Source: Dendronephthya gigantea
Lineage: Eukaryota > Cnidaria > Anthozoa > Malacalcyonacea > Nephtheidae
Assembly: GCF_004324835.1 (NCBI RefSeq)
Contig: NW_021163112.1
Coordinates: 62,001-126,000, forward strand
Direction of reading: 5' to 3'
DNA: 64,000 nt
The notes below the pieces were generated by a model. That model saw only the letters and a list, made by a program, of their open reading frames with translations. It did no database searches and was not told where the DNA came from. This document shows, one piece after another, positions 1-22,900 of this stretch (positions are counted from its first letter, which is position 1; each line of letters starts with the position of its first letter). The position numbers were made by a program, and so were the translations under genes.

Positions 1-155
1 CTGCGAAGATTTTGGGGGCAATATTTTCTAAACACCCGCAGTTTGAAAATCTCCCACGAGCTGAGTTGAAGCTCGTCAAAGTGGATTTTGACATATCGCA
101 TCTTTGATCGACATAGAATCCTGTCTAATTGTAAACACCGTCTTGTTTCTTACAG
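1..155 (+). other. Intron end upstream of MEF2 exon 1
   Basis: No coding sequence is seen. The stretch ends in a pyrimidine-rich tract and a cag acceptor at 153-155. This suggests that the exon carrying the MEF2 start codon is preceded by at least one non-coding 5' UTR exon outside the window. Confidence 0.45.
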
Positions 156-199
156 AATCTGCCGTGTAAATATCCCCCTCTAGAATTTGTCTACAAAAA

Positions 200-12278
<12,079 letters not shown>

Positions 12279-15200
12279 CAGTAGTCATGGTAACATAAAC
12301 AATGTTTTATACAGCTTTTATCTCTGACCTTAAAATATAACTGGATTACTTCTGTTCAATAGGAAAAATATTGCAAAAAAATCTCACTAAACCTCCCGTA
12401 AACTTCCCGTTGTCGTTTTATATTGTATAAGAAATCTCACTGCTTTTGGCGTATTTTTTAAAAACGGTTATTATTTTGGTCCTAAATTTCTGGCTTATTT
12501 GTACGTCCTAGTTAGTCCAGTTCATTTTCAAGGTCAGAGAGTTTGTATATATTTAGCTCTTCATAAAATGTTTATTATAAACGTATCATATAGACATAGT
12601 ATTATCCGGCTCTTTTTAAAAGAGCAATTTCATCGCATGTTTTCATAACTTGCTACCAAGATGGCTTAATTTAGGACTATATTTGGTATTTTTACGCTTA
12701 TTCCTACAAGTGTGTGAATATTAGTGTAAATATGAAATGTGTAATTACTAAGGCAAAGTTACATCACCACAGTTGTTAAGAATACATAGTTAGAGGACTT
12801 TGTGAAAGTGTAACAAAACATTACCAATGTAGGTGGAATAGAAATTCATGAACACTAACATTAATAATGATATTTTTACCCATGGACTAAAACAAATGGA
12901 AGGTACCTAAGGTGGACACTTCTGTGCCAATTTAAAGCTAGTCTAAGTCACATACAACCGTATTTTGTAATTGGCCGTGTGTTTACATCACGTTAAACGA
13001 GGACTTGGTTGTAACCGAAAAGCTTTGCCGCAAATTTCTGGGTCATTTATTTTAGTTCCAATTTTTTGTAATTTCAGCCTTAATTTTTAACTTTGTATTC
13101 AAATGACTGTGGTTACAATTTGCTTTCCTGCAAATTTCAATGCATTTTGTCCCCGAAATGAAATCCTTTCCCTCCCCGAGAAAAAAAGAAAACATGGTTC
13201 GATTTTACAGCAATCATCGTTTCCAGATCCCAGATGTGGGATCAGGCGGAAGTACTTCTTGTTACTTTCCCTATAGTGTATCCAAGACAAAAAACAACAG
13301 GAACTTAAGTGAGTTTCGGAATGCAGCGGTAACTTGCAGGAACAAATGTAACCAAACCTTAAAATGTAAATGTTATTTCGTATTGCTTTTCAAAAGCATA
13401 TACCACGGTAAGCATTACGCTCCGAGAAACTAAACATTAAAGTGATATTCATTTTGACTGCAAGAAGTCTGAAGGGCAGTTCACACGGGCGATTCTTGCT
13501 GCGATTTTAAATGCATTTTTTTCCTTTTGACAGATGCGGACGAGTGAATAGTTATGAATGCTCTGTGTGTGGGTTTTTTGAAGTGCCGTTATTTGAACAT
13601 CCGTAACTAATCCACTCGATCACATCTGTCAAAAGAAGAGAACCGGAACTAAAATTGCCCATGTGAACCTGCGTTTAGCCAACTACGTCGAATTCTTGCA
13701 GTTTCAACTCTCGTGAGTGGCATTCGGCTCGTGCAAATGACGACATCTTGATTCCGCGAATTAGATAAATTTTGAATTCACCAATTTTGACCAGAAAACC
13801 TTTACAAGTTGTGATGAAATGGTCACAATGTTGTGACAAATTTCTTGTTTTAACAACTGAAGTTAAATTTATGCTGCTGAACAGAAAATTACACAAAAAT
13901 CATTCTTTTCATCAAAGGATTCTTTTAGGATATAACTTCCATGGCCTTATTCAACCTCAGTTATTTCAAAGGAAAAAAGGAAAAAAAACTTGAGATTTTA
14001 AATGTACCTGAACTTGTGTGACAGCACGAACCGAATGTAGCTCAGTGACTAGGCAAAAAACTGTTCTGAAAAAGTAATGAATTTCACTCAATACTTGCAG
14101 TTGAAGTACATTTAGGCGATATAACGCGGTGAGAATTTTGCTGTACGTTTTGCCGAGTTGTTGAATCCTAGAGTGTTGCTTCATGACTGTTTCTTCTCAA
14201 ACCGTTCAACATGAGACGCCAGTCTGGTCAGCTTTGAAAGAAAAACGTGTTTATTTTCTTATCAACTTCGAAAAACACTCACGGCGCCTACATTTTTTCT
14301 AACCACCATTCACTAATATAAGGTCGTATTGTAGAAAGTGTAGCTAGTGCTTATACTATAGTGACAAAGAGCTGGTATTTTTGTCGGGTAGCAGTTGCCA
14401 ATCGTGTGTCTTGGCAAATTTGTTTGTATATTATATTACATTATATTAATATTGTACTGCGCCGTATTGCTGTTCAGAAATTATTATATCTTTATAATAA
14501 AAAACAGCAGTCAAAACGAAGTAGTTTTAATTTGAAATTGTTTCAGAGAATATTATCTTGTAGTGATAAAATTACACTGTAAAAACTGATAGGTTAAATA
14601 ACAAAAGAAATAGGTGTTTGGATGAATCTGAGAGAACCGGTTTAAAATAGGTCGTTATTCTTACGTATACCAAATAGGTTGAAATAACCTGTAGTTAACT
14701 AGTAATTTTAACCTATTAACAACTCGTTTTAACCGAGTAATAGGTAATAGCAACCTATAGAACTGTGTTGTACTTTTTGAGATGAACCTTCTGTTCATTA
14801 GGACATAGTTGCAATGAAAATTCGGTCAAATATACACTTTAGTCTTTAGTAGTCAAATGTACTTTTGTTGGAGGTACTTGGTTTCTGTCTTGTTGTAGCA
14901 AGCACCTGCATGAATAACCTTTATTTCATAAAAAATTCATGACTGGAGCCGTTTTATTTGAGAACGATTTCAATTCATTTTTCAGTTACTAACTCCTTAT
15001 CATAAGAATGAAAACAAAAACAACGTTGAACCGCGTGAAAACAATTGCGTATAATATAATGTTATATTCATGATGACAAAACGAAACTGAATTCGATGAC
15101 GATGGTGCTTACGTTGCATTTCAAGGCTGTTGTCTGTATCAGATCTCTTTGAAGACTGTTAAGGCGTAAGATCGACAGTTTTGATTTGTAGACTCAAGTT

Positions 15201-16403
15201 AAATTGTTAGCAAACGAGGATAAAGGAAAAGTTAAGTCACATTACGCGAAACGGGTAAGATGTGTCGTATTTTTCTCATTATTAAAATTCCTATATATAT
15301 CAGCAAATTAATAAAAGTCAAAACCTTCGCTGATTTATTGAAGAAAGATTCAGTAACATATGGCGAAGTAAAGGTTTTCGTTGCATGGCTATTTTAGTTA
15401 TTATATAAAATATTTTGTTATTACACAAAATCAACTAGAACCCGAAGCCTATTTTATAAGATATTTCATGAATTTTCTTATCGAAATGTTACACTTCGAA
15501 GAGTTCACGGAATGAGCGTTCAACGCACTTTTCAGGCTTTAACGTTTGACTTTGAGTTTCAGCAAATGTCAAAGCCTGTGAAGCACGACTTTATAGTCAA
15601 ACTTTGGTGCATGTTTTCTTACTATATCTGTATATGACATTGGGCAAAATGTTATGCAACCGAAAATTTTCAACACACGATAATTAAAATAATGACATTA
15701 AAAACATCATTTCCATATCACTATATAACATGAAAAATATATTGATAAAAAGGTGGATAAGCACTTGAATGAGCGCTCAGTAAAGTTGAATTTCGTGTAT
15801 TGCATGTGAGGCGTACTTTATATACGTTTTCTTTTTTTCTTTGAGGGTATTTAATATAAAAAAGTAAGTATTATTGTATTCGACGCACTTCAGGGGGTGC
15901 AATCGCGATTTTTTTTCTGAAATGTGGGTGTATTATTATTCCAGCGATCATTCTAGATTAATAACGAAGCACACTTCACGGTGAGAAGTTAAACAAATTG
16001 CGATTGTTTTTCTTCTGACTTCGCTACGAAATCTGACCGTCGATAATATGAAAATATCAATGTGGCCACTTAAAATGAAGTGCTTAATAGTTAAGGATGC
16101 TATTTAACCCACCAATTATGTTAAAATATTGCATTATACAAAAAACCAACGCTTGTATCGCAGTTCAATCGCGCAATGTCGCCAATTATTTTGTTAAGCG
16201 CAACACTATACTAGTCATAAGATATTATTTTAATTCACTGCATATGTTCTTTTGGTCTTGCCAATAGATACTTTATATAGATAATTGTTTTGCCTATATA
16301 TATGTAGATACTTGCCTGGACTGGTATAGCTCCGTCTGCATCTAGTTGAGTAAGAAAATGTCAAAAATTTCAGAATTTGCAATGTAGAAAGAATTTGGAA
16401 GCG
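12279..16403. other. MEF2 3' flank and intergenic region
   Basis: The first part should be the MEF2 3' UTR, whose end I cannot fix. Beyond it lie a MITE (13471-13674) and AT-rich sequence without recognisable coding exons. At 16362-16373 a cag acceptor-like site precedes the next gene's start codon by 30 bases, so a 5' UTR intron is possible. Otherwise nothing is seen. Confidence 0.6.
13471..13674. mobile_element. MITE family D, copy 1
   Basis: About 200 bp with inverted ends (gggcagttcacacgggcgat versus the reverse complement of attgcccatgtgaacc) and inner arms containing cttttgacagatg. A better-preserved relative is at 33891-34075 and a one-sided fragment is at about 62763. It is non-autonomous and without an ORF. 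Confidence 0.75.
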
Positions 16404-19400
16404 ATGGCACACGGTTCCGATCAAATGGCAGCGTGGACGAAAAATGAATATTTGAAACTATTCTGCCGCGAAGTTGCGAAAGAATTGCTGTACAATATTG
16501 TGTACAATCATGCAGGAAATGATTATTCTTCCTTATGCTCCGAATTTACAAGGAAAACTGGCCATGGACTGATGAATTTCGTTGGCTTTAGTAATGTAAG
16601 TGAACAAGAATGGTCTAGTTTCTTGAAAAATATTCTCGGTCTTAAACACATTCCAGGACAACGTCCTAAGATATGCTTCACAGGCAGTGTAGATGGAGAA
16701 AGGGGAATTGTGTACCGCCGAAATAACACAACGTATCTAACCGTGGGATATTTTGTGCAAACCATAGCAACATATCGCGAAAAGTTTCTTGTTATGGCCT
16801 GCAAGATGATGAAAGATATTTTCCCGAACTTGAATCGCTGCAAAAACAAAATGGGCAATACCCCTCTTCACCTCGTCTCCTCACTCCCAGGCCATTATGT
16901 ACAAAATGACAATACCGTACCATTGGTAAAATATTTGATACAGGCTGGCATAGATTCGACGATGTTGAACAGTAATCGCAGAAATTTTCTTCACACAATT
17001 TCTTGGAGTTTTGTAGCAGAGGACACGGGGGATGTTGTGAAATGGGTGTCCGAAAACGAATACTTCTATTACTTCATTTGCACCATAAATTCCACCAGAT
17101 ACGTGAAGGAACGCTATGCTATACTACATACGCTTCTGGTAGGATTAACACCAGAACAATTGCTTTTCTTGGTCAGTACCAAAGACAGTTTAGGAAATAC
17201 CGTAATGCATGGATGGGCACACTTAATGTCTGTGCTGAATGTGGAAAGCGATTTCCAATTTACAAGCTCGTTTTTGGAGATGTTATGTAGCTTTACTGGT
17301 TCTGAACCTGGCCTTCCCCTTGACGATACAGACATCAATGGTAACGTAGCTCTTCATTATGCCTTCCACCCCAAAGTTTTTAAGTTTTTTCTCCAGAAAG
17401 AAGTCTTTGGTTGCAGAATCACTAATAAGGCTGGGGCAACCCCAGTTTTAACGATGCTGCAGCATTTGGCTGTGCTAGCATTTAACGAAACGTCTGCGTT
17501 TGCGGAAATTAAAAGTCTCTTCAGCTGCGGTAACGGTGATTATAAATGGATAAGGTACAAAAGACCACTAATCGAAGAGGCTACAAATATGTTTGAGCAA
17601 TTTATAGACTTAGTGTCGGATAACGAAGATGTCCAAGAAACGCTTGGAATACCAGATGAGAACGGTAATTACCCTATCAATGTAGTATTGATTACCATTC
17701 GAGTAGCATGCTACCGTATAGAGAAGCCTCGTAACAATGTTTTGGACTATACGAAGCTGCGAGAATGTTTGATAAGATTGGTAGGACTGATCCTAGGTAC
17801 TGTGAATACCATGAAACTACAAAACAACGAAGGTAAGAATGCTCTTCATGTGTTCCTTGATATGGGTGAAGCGAACAATAACAGAGTACTTTACGATGAG
17901 GATATTCTAGAAATCATTAAAATACTTCTGCAGCATAATTTAAATGTGAACGCAATTGACGCAAAGGGAAACACACCTCTTCATGTTGCAAACAAGTATT
18001 ATTATAGTGAAAGCAACAAAAGAATTGCTGAGATGCTTATCAACTATGGTGCAGTCGCAGACAAAAAGCGAGTATTACGATCATGCCCTACGAGACATCA
18101 AGACAAAGCACAACGTTTGATTGACAACACTATTGAAGTGACTTTCGTAGGAAAATATCGTTATTGTAGTCAGGATCCAATTGGCTCTGGTGCATTTAGC
18201 ACGGTCTTTGTGGCAGTGAGAGATGAATTTGTGGAATCAGATACGATTAATTATAAGGCCTTTGCGTTGAAGAGACTGGAGAAGGCAAGGCTTAACGGAG
18301 ACCAGTTCCAACGTGAAATTAAAAACCTTATTTCGTTGTCTGAAGGATGCGAGAAAATCATCAGATACTACCACAATTTTACCGATAACTCCTTTCATTA
18401 TATTGTTCTTGCTCTTATGGATGGTGACCTTTATAAATTTATTAAAAATGACAATATCAAACAAGTTGTGATGAGGGATCCAGCGATACAACTGCGAGTT
18501 ATGAGGGACGTCATTACTGGTGTGGAGTATCTTCATAACAATAACTACATTCACCGCGATCTTAACCCCAGAAACATTCTATACACCGCCGATGCAACAT
18601 TGCATCTCAAAATCGCTGACTTTGGATTCACAAAAAACATATCGTCGACATCCACAAAGAGTTCAGGAAGAGGTGGACGTACACCATGTTGGATAGCGCC
18701 AGAACTACTTGTTCGACAACCATTAGGCCACCATACTAAGCAATCAGATATATTCTCCTTGGGATTGGTCCTATACTACCTTTATACCTGGGGTAGTCAT
18801 CCTTTTGGAGATTTGGAGCATGAACAGCCTCACCGTATTGTGTCTAGGATTGAGAATTTTGATGAAAGATTTATGCCACAAATATTTAATAGCCATGGGG
18901 TTTATCATCCTGAAAGCATTAGTTTCTTCATGGACCTTTTAAAAAGATACCCTTTCCTCCGGTCACGAGCAAACGGCCTTATCCAGAAACCATTTTTTTG
19001 GAACGATAGTAAAAAGATTGCATTTCTTAACGCGATTGGTAACCAAGATGAAGCCATTTTTCCGGATCACCACTCACGTTTAGTGCAATTCTTGCAGGAG
19101 ACACACACTGGCCATATGGTTTCTGTCAGGCCTTGGCATCAGTGGAATACAGTGGTAAGAGATGTGCATAAAGAAATGAGTAGAAATAAACGGTATAGAA
19201 CAAATATGATAATCGATTTGTTACGATTCATCAGAAATGCGTACGCCCACAGGAATGAAAAGTCTTTTAGGGTTCAAGTTTATCTCGATGACAAGATTTT
19301 CCTCCACACATACCCTTCCCTAGTTCTGGACGTTTTTAATGTGATACAAAGACTAGGTCTCCGTGAAAGACGTCGCGATATCAACGATGTTCTAAAAGAA

Positions 19401-19409
19401 GATCAATAA
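16404..19409 (+). CDS. RNase L-like protein: ankyrin repeats, kinase-like domain, KEN ribonuclease
   Basis: A single uninterrupted frame of 1001 codons. I chose ATG 16404 because the upstream frame has no other ATG and an acceptor-like site lies just before it. Residues 1 to about 140 match nothing I recognise. Residues about 145-560 hold eight or so ankyrin units, the clearest being GNTPLHLV (about residue 150) and GNTPLHVA (about 520). The kinase domain has a glycine loop GSGAFSTV (594-601), Lys623, HRDLNPRNIL (His717, Asp719) and DFG (Asp739). The end is a KEN domain with DLLRFIRNAYAH. Trp914, Asp938, Arg944 and His949 line up with human RNase L Trp632, Asp661, Arg667 and His672. In vertebrates RNase L is activated by 2-5A, dimerises and cleaves single-stranded RNA in antiviral defence. 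IRE1 shares kinase-KEN but has a lumenal sensor and no ankyrins. HRDLNP in place of HRDLKP recalls RNase L (HRDLQP). It is longer than human RNase L (741 aa). Ligand and function are inferred only. Confidence 0.9.
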   Translation: MAHGSDQMAAWTKNEYLKLFCREVAKELLYNIVYNHAGNDYSSLCSEFTRKTGHGLMNFVGFSNVSEQEWSSFLKNILGLKHIPGQRPKICFTGSVDGERGIVYRRNNTTYLTVGYFVQTIATYREKFLVMACKMMKDIFPNLNRCKNKMGNTPLHLVSSLPGHYVQNDNTVPLVKYLIQAGIDSTMLNSNRRNFLHTISWSFVAEDTGDVVKWVSENEYFYYFICTINSTRYVKERYAILHTLLVGLTPEQLLFLVSTKDSLGNTVMHGWAHLMSVLNVESDFQFTSSFLEMLCSFTGSEPGLPLDDTDINGNVALHYAFHPKVFKFFLQKEVFGCRITNKAGATPVLTMLQHLAVLAFNETSAFAEIKSLFSCGNGDYKWIRYKRPLIEEATNMFEQFIDLVSDNEDVQETLGIPDENGNYPINVVLITIRVACYRIEKPRNNVLDYTKLRECLIRLVGLILGTVNTMKLQNNEGKNALHVFLDMGEANNNRVLYDEDILEIIKILLQHNLNVNAIDAKGNTPLHVANKYYYSESNKRIAEMLINYGAVADKKRVLRSCPTRHQDKAQRLIDNTIEVTFVGKYRYCSQDPIGSGAFSTVFVAVRDEFVESDTINYKAFALKRLEKARLNGDQFQREIKNLISLSEGCEKIIRYYHNFTDNSFHYIVLALMDGDLYKFIKNDNIKQVVMRDPAIQLRVMRDVITGVEYLHNNNYIHRDLNPRNILYTADATLHLKIADFGFTKNISSTSTKSSGRGGRTPCWIAPELLVRQPLGHHTKQSDIFSLGLVLYYLYTWGSHPFGDLEHEQPHRIVSRIENFDERFMPQIFNSHGVYHPESISFFMDLLKRYPFLRSRANGLIQKPFFWNDSKKIAFLNAIGNQDEAIFPDHHSRLVQFLQETHTGHMVSVRPWHQWNTVVRDVHKEMSRNKRYRTNMIIDLLRFIRNAYAHRNEKSFRVQVYLDDKIFLHTYPSLVLDVFNVIQRLGLRERRRDINDVLKEDQ

Positions 19410-19410
19410 A
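19405..19410 (+). terminator. AATAAA overlapping the stop codon of the RNase L-like gene
   Basis: The last codons read CAA TAA followed by A, which makes a canonical AATAAA hexamer spanning the stop. If used, the 3' UTR would be only some 10-30 bases long and cleavage would fall before or at the hairpin element at 19422. Usage is not shown by sequence alone. Confidence 0.35.
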
Positions 19411-19421
19411 GCAAAACAGAC

Positions 19422-19663
19422 CCTAGGTAGCCCAAAGGTATTTGCGAATCTAAATCGTCCATCCACTTTAATATCGCGGTCTGTGACGTAAACACCAATT
19501 GCTATACTTGTATATATAGATTGCATATATACAAATATAGCAATATTGTATATATAAGATTGTATATTTACAAATATAGCAATTGATGTTTATGTCACAG
19601 ACCGCGATATTAAAGTGGATGGACGCTTTAGATTAAAACACAAATACCTTTGGGCTACCTAGG
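19422..19663. mobile_element. MITE with about 85-bp terminal inverted repeats and 7-bp target duplication
   Basis: The element begins cctaggtagcccaaaggtat and ends with its reverse complement. The arms stay nearly identical for about 85 bases and enclose an AT-rich core with repeated tatata and tagcaat words. It is flanked on both sides by aacagac (19415-19421 and 19664-19670), a 7-bp target-site duplication. There is no ORF. It sits 12 bases after the stop of the RNase L-like gene, in its 3' flank or 3' UTR. Superfamily not assigned. Confidence 0.92.
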
Positions 19664-19924
19664 AACAGACGACTTTGGTGTTACCCAAAATAAGGTAACA
19701 AAAATTGCATTGGAATTCAAAGATAACCGGACATCTTCGTTTGCCGTTATCATAGATGAAAGATGGATAAGGTTTATAGGTATTGTGCCTTTATCGAGCA
19801 ACTGTTGGCAGCAAATGCTTATTAATTTAGTAGATTTGGTATATTTATTCAGATGAAGAATCAACAGACCATTTGAAGAATAAATTCAGCCTAAAATTAA
19901 ATCCTCATCTTACGTCATCGTGAG

Positions 19925-22900
19925 ATGAACGAATATGCTGCCATTTTGGGGGCTCGATTAGCCCACGAAAGAGGTTTAAATAAATCGCGCGAGGGCTCCA
20001 CGCAAAGCAATATGGTGGACGAATTCAAGCAATGGTGCAGAAATGAACTTTCAAAATTGCTTAGCACGGATGTTGGACGCGAATTTTCTGAGTAAGTACC
20101 TTGCAAAATAAAACTTACAGCAATGTTCCATAACATAGTTATGTTTTCTAAGAATATTCGCCGCTTTCTGTCAGATACTTGTTCTCGATTGAAAGCACAC
20201 CAGATGTGGAAGAGTATTTGTTTCAATTACTGGATAAAGATGACGTGAAAGTGCAGCAATTCGTGAAACAACTGCTCCTCAATTGGCATATCTTAGGAAG
20301 GAAAAAGCAAAACGAAAAACGAATTGATAAGGTTGGTTGTTGTGCTCGTACAGATCTAGAATGGATTATTTAGATGAACTGCCCAGTGCCCAAATCTAGG
20401 TTTCTCAATCAAAGGCGGCCTCTCCTTTTGAGGTAAGAAAGTTCTAATAATCTAAAATTGTCATGATTTTTCTTTGGCAGCCAAAGAAGAATGGCTCTCA
20501 AAATTCTGGATCTGGTAATGAAATACAGAAGCAAACAGTTGTGACGAAAGGGGAGCAATCTCCAGTGAAGAAGAAATCATCACATTTCATCGCGCTCTAC
20601 AGTGATGAAGGACAAGCAAGAAGCAGCGTGCGTTTGCCAGGACGACATCCATGTGAATGTTTAGGGCAGAAACATAGTCTGGTTAACAACTGTCTACAGT
20701 GTGGAAGAATTGTTTGTGAACAAGAAGGTTCTGGTATGTATGCTTCCATGCTTTTAAAATCAACCCTTCTTCCTAGAGGTCCAGTAAAGATTATCTCTAA
20801 TCATCCAGTGCTACTACAGGAGGAAATCTAAACTAAACTAACTTTATTTATACTGGATAGCTCTATCAGTTCTAAACTGTTCTTCCTAGAGGTCAAGTAA
20901 GGATCATCTCTTTTTGAACCAGTGTTATCACAGGAGGAAACCTAAACTAAACTAACTGCATTTATACTGGATAGCTTTATCAGTTCTAAACTGTTCTTCC
21001 TGGAGGTCTAGTAAGGATCATCTCTGATCACCTCTTATGATGTTCTGGTTTCCCTAGGTCCATGTTATTTTTGTGGTGAGGTAGTTTGCACAGCTGAAGA
21101 AAGGGAAGTACTGGCAAAGAATTCAAAACGGGGTCAAAAGCTGAAAGAAAAGTTGTTGGAAAGCTGGAATGCAAAAGCAAGTGAAGATGTAAGGATTTGA
21201 ACCTAATGATTCATATTTGCAGATTTTTGTTTCATGGTTGGTTTTTTCAATGTGGATATTCTTAGGAGGAGTTAAAACGTCGTAAAGCAACTGAACTCAA
21301 GGACAGATTACTGGAATATGATAGGACAAGGTAATAAAGTAAAACAAAACATCACTTGTTTGTGGTATCACTGACTTTCAAGTGGCTTACAGTTGCTTCT
21401 GTGAATCAGTTCTGCTCATAACAGTGGGTAGTCAATGTGTTTCAAAATTGCTCAAATTTCAGATTTTTCGCATATCTCTGAACATAAACTCTCTCTGACT
21501 CTCTCATATTCATTTAGAAGTACCCGGGTATTGCAAACTAAAAGCGTGTCAAATATCTGACTGAAAGTTCTTGATCTTTTAGGAAATATACAGTTTCAAA
21601 ATTTAAACAAAACCTTTGTTTACATTACGGACTGTACCATAGAAATCCCAATAAATATTTTTGAAATAATAAAAGTTAGTCCAGTTGCGTTGTGAGTTCA
21701 ACTATATCTTGTGCTTCGCGATCACTGACGTCACTGAACTCACGACGCAACTGGACTAACTTTTATTATTCCTATGACTGCACAACTTTGATAACGCAAT
21801 ATTTTACTCTGTCGAAAGTGGACGATTTTACTGAGTTTTTGAAACGTTGTTCTCTGCATTCATATCTAGTGTTCGTCGTACGAAGGTCATCGACGACGAG
21901 TCCGATTATTTTGCGTCGGATTCAAAATGGCTCAGCAAGAAAGAGCGCAAAATTTTGAAAGAAAAGGAGGACAAGCTACAAAAACTGAAGCACGGTTCGA
22001 GACGAGACAAGAAGGTTACGTTAGATTTTGCTGGCAGGAAAATTATCGAAGAGAAACCGACGGAGGAAATAAACGGTGAGCGGGCATACGTACGCGTTGT
22101 ACGGCGGGGATACGTGTAAATTGCGCGTTTTGCGGCGGTTTGAAATGCAGCGCAATCATATAGCGATATAAAAATTTCCGGAGGATACAATGAGGAAGGG
22201 GGGGGGTGAATTTTTTTGAAATATTACCGGGGGTAGCTTGAGAGAGGTAGGTTAGTTTGGAAGCCGATCCTAAAAAAATTTTGTGAAAATTAGAGAAGCT
22301 TCTTTTGATGGTTCTTTCTACACAACATTAGATTTGTCATTAATAAAGACATTCTTGGGTTTCTTCCAGAATTATACAAGTCTGCGGAAGAGTTTCACGA
22401 TTCGAGCCTTGCCAACAATCACGGATCAAATCATCCAAAATACGTCGCTGAACCACCCCTGGTAAGGACAACGTTTTTACGAAACTATTGTAATATTTAG
22501 TCAACCGTGTTTGTGCATGGTTTCTGTGTACTTTTGTAATGTACATCAACCAAGCTTCAAGCATACATATAGTAGGCTCCATATGCTTTGTGGGGGCTGG
22601 GGATAGGCCATGTTATCGAGGCCTACCCCTTTACCTTCTGTTTTATCAATTTCTTCTCGACGCCACTAATGAGCTGTTAAAAAGAATCCTCGTCTATTTC
22701 CACAGTATGTTGAGGATGACCCGCCATTGTCTGGGAGAAAAGAAAAAGCAAAAAAAACGAAGGTTAAAGAATCGTCACGAATGCTTCGAATAACAGGACA
22801 AAGAATTGTTGGAAATGACCGATGAAGGTGAACTATTGTTTGATAATCTCCTTGCTAAGATGTCTGGGGTCTGGACTTTTTTCTTTGATTTCCTTCATCA

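Noticed and set aside
14600-14770. Repeated aataggt and aaccta words, possible MITE
   Set aside because: No convincing pair of terminal inverted repeats or target duplication could be aligned.
16404-19409. Calling the gene IRE1 (ERN1)
   Set aside because: IRE1 needs a lumenal sensor, signal peptide and transmembrane helix. None is seen, and ankyrin repeats occupy the N-terminal half.
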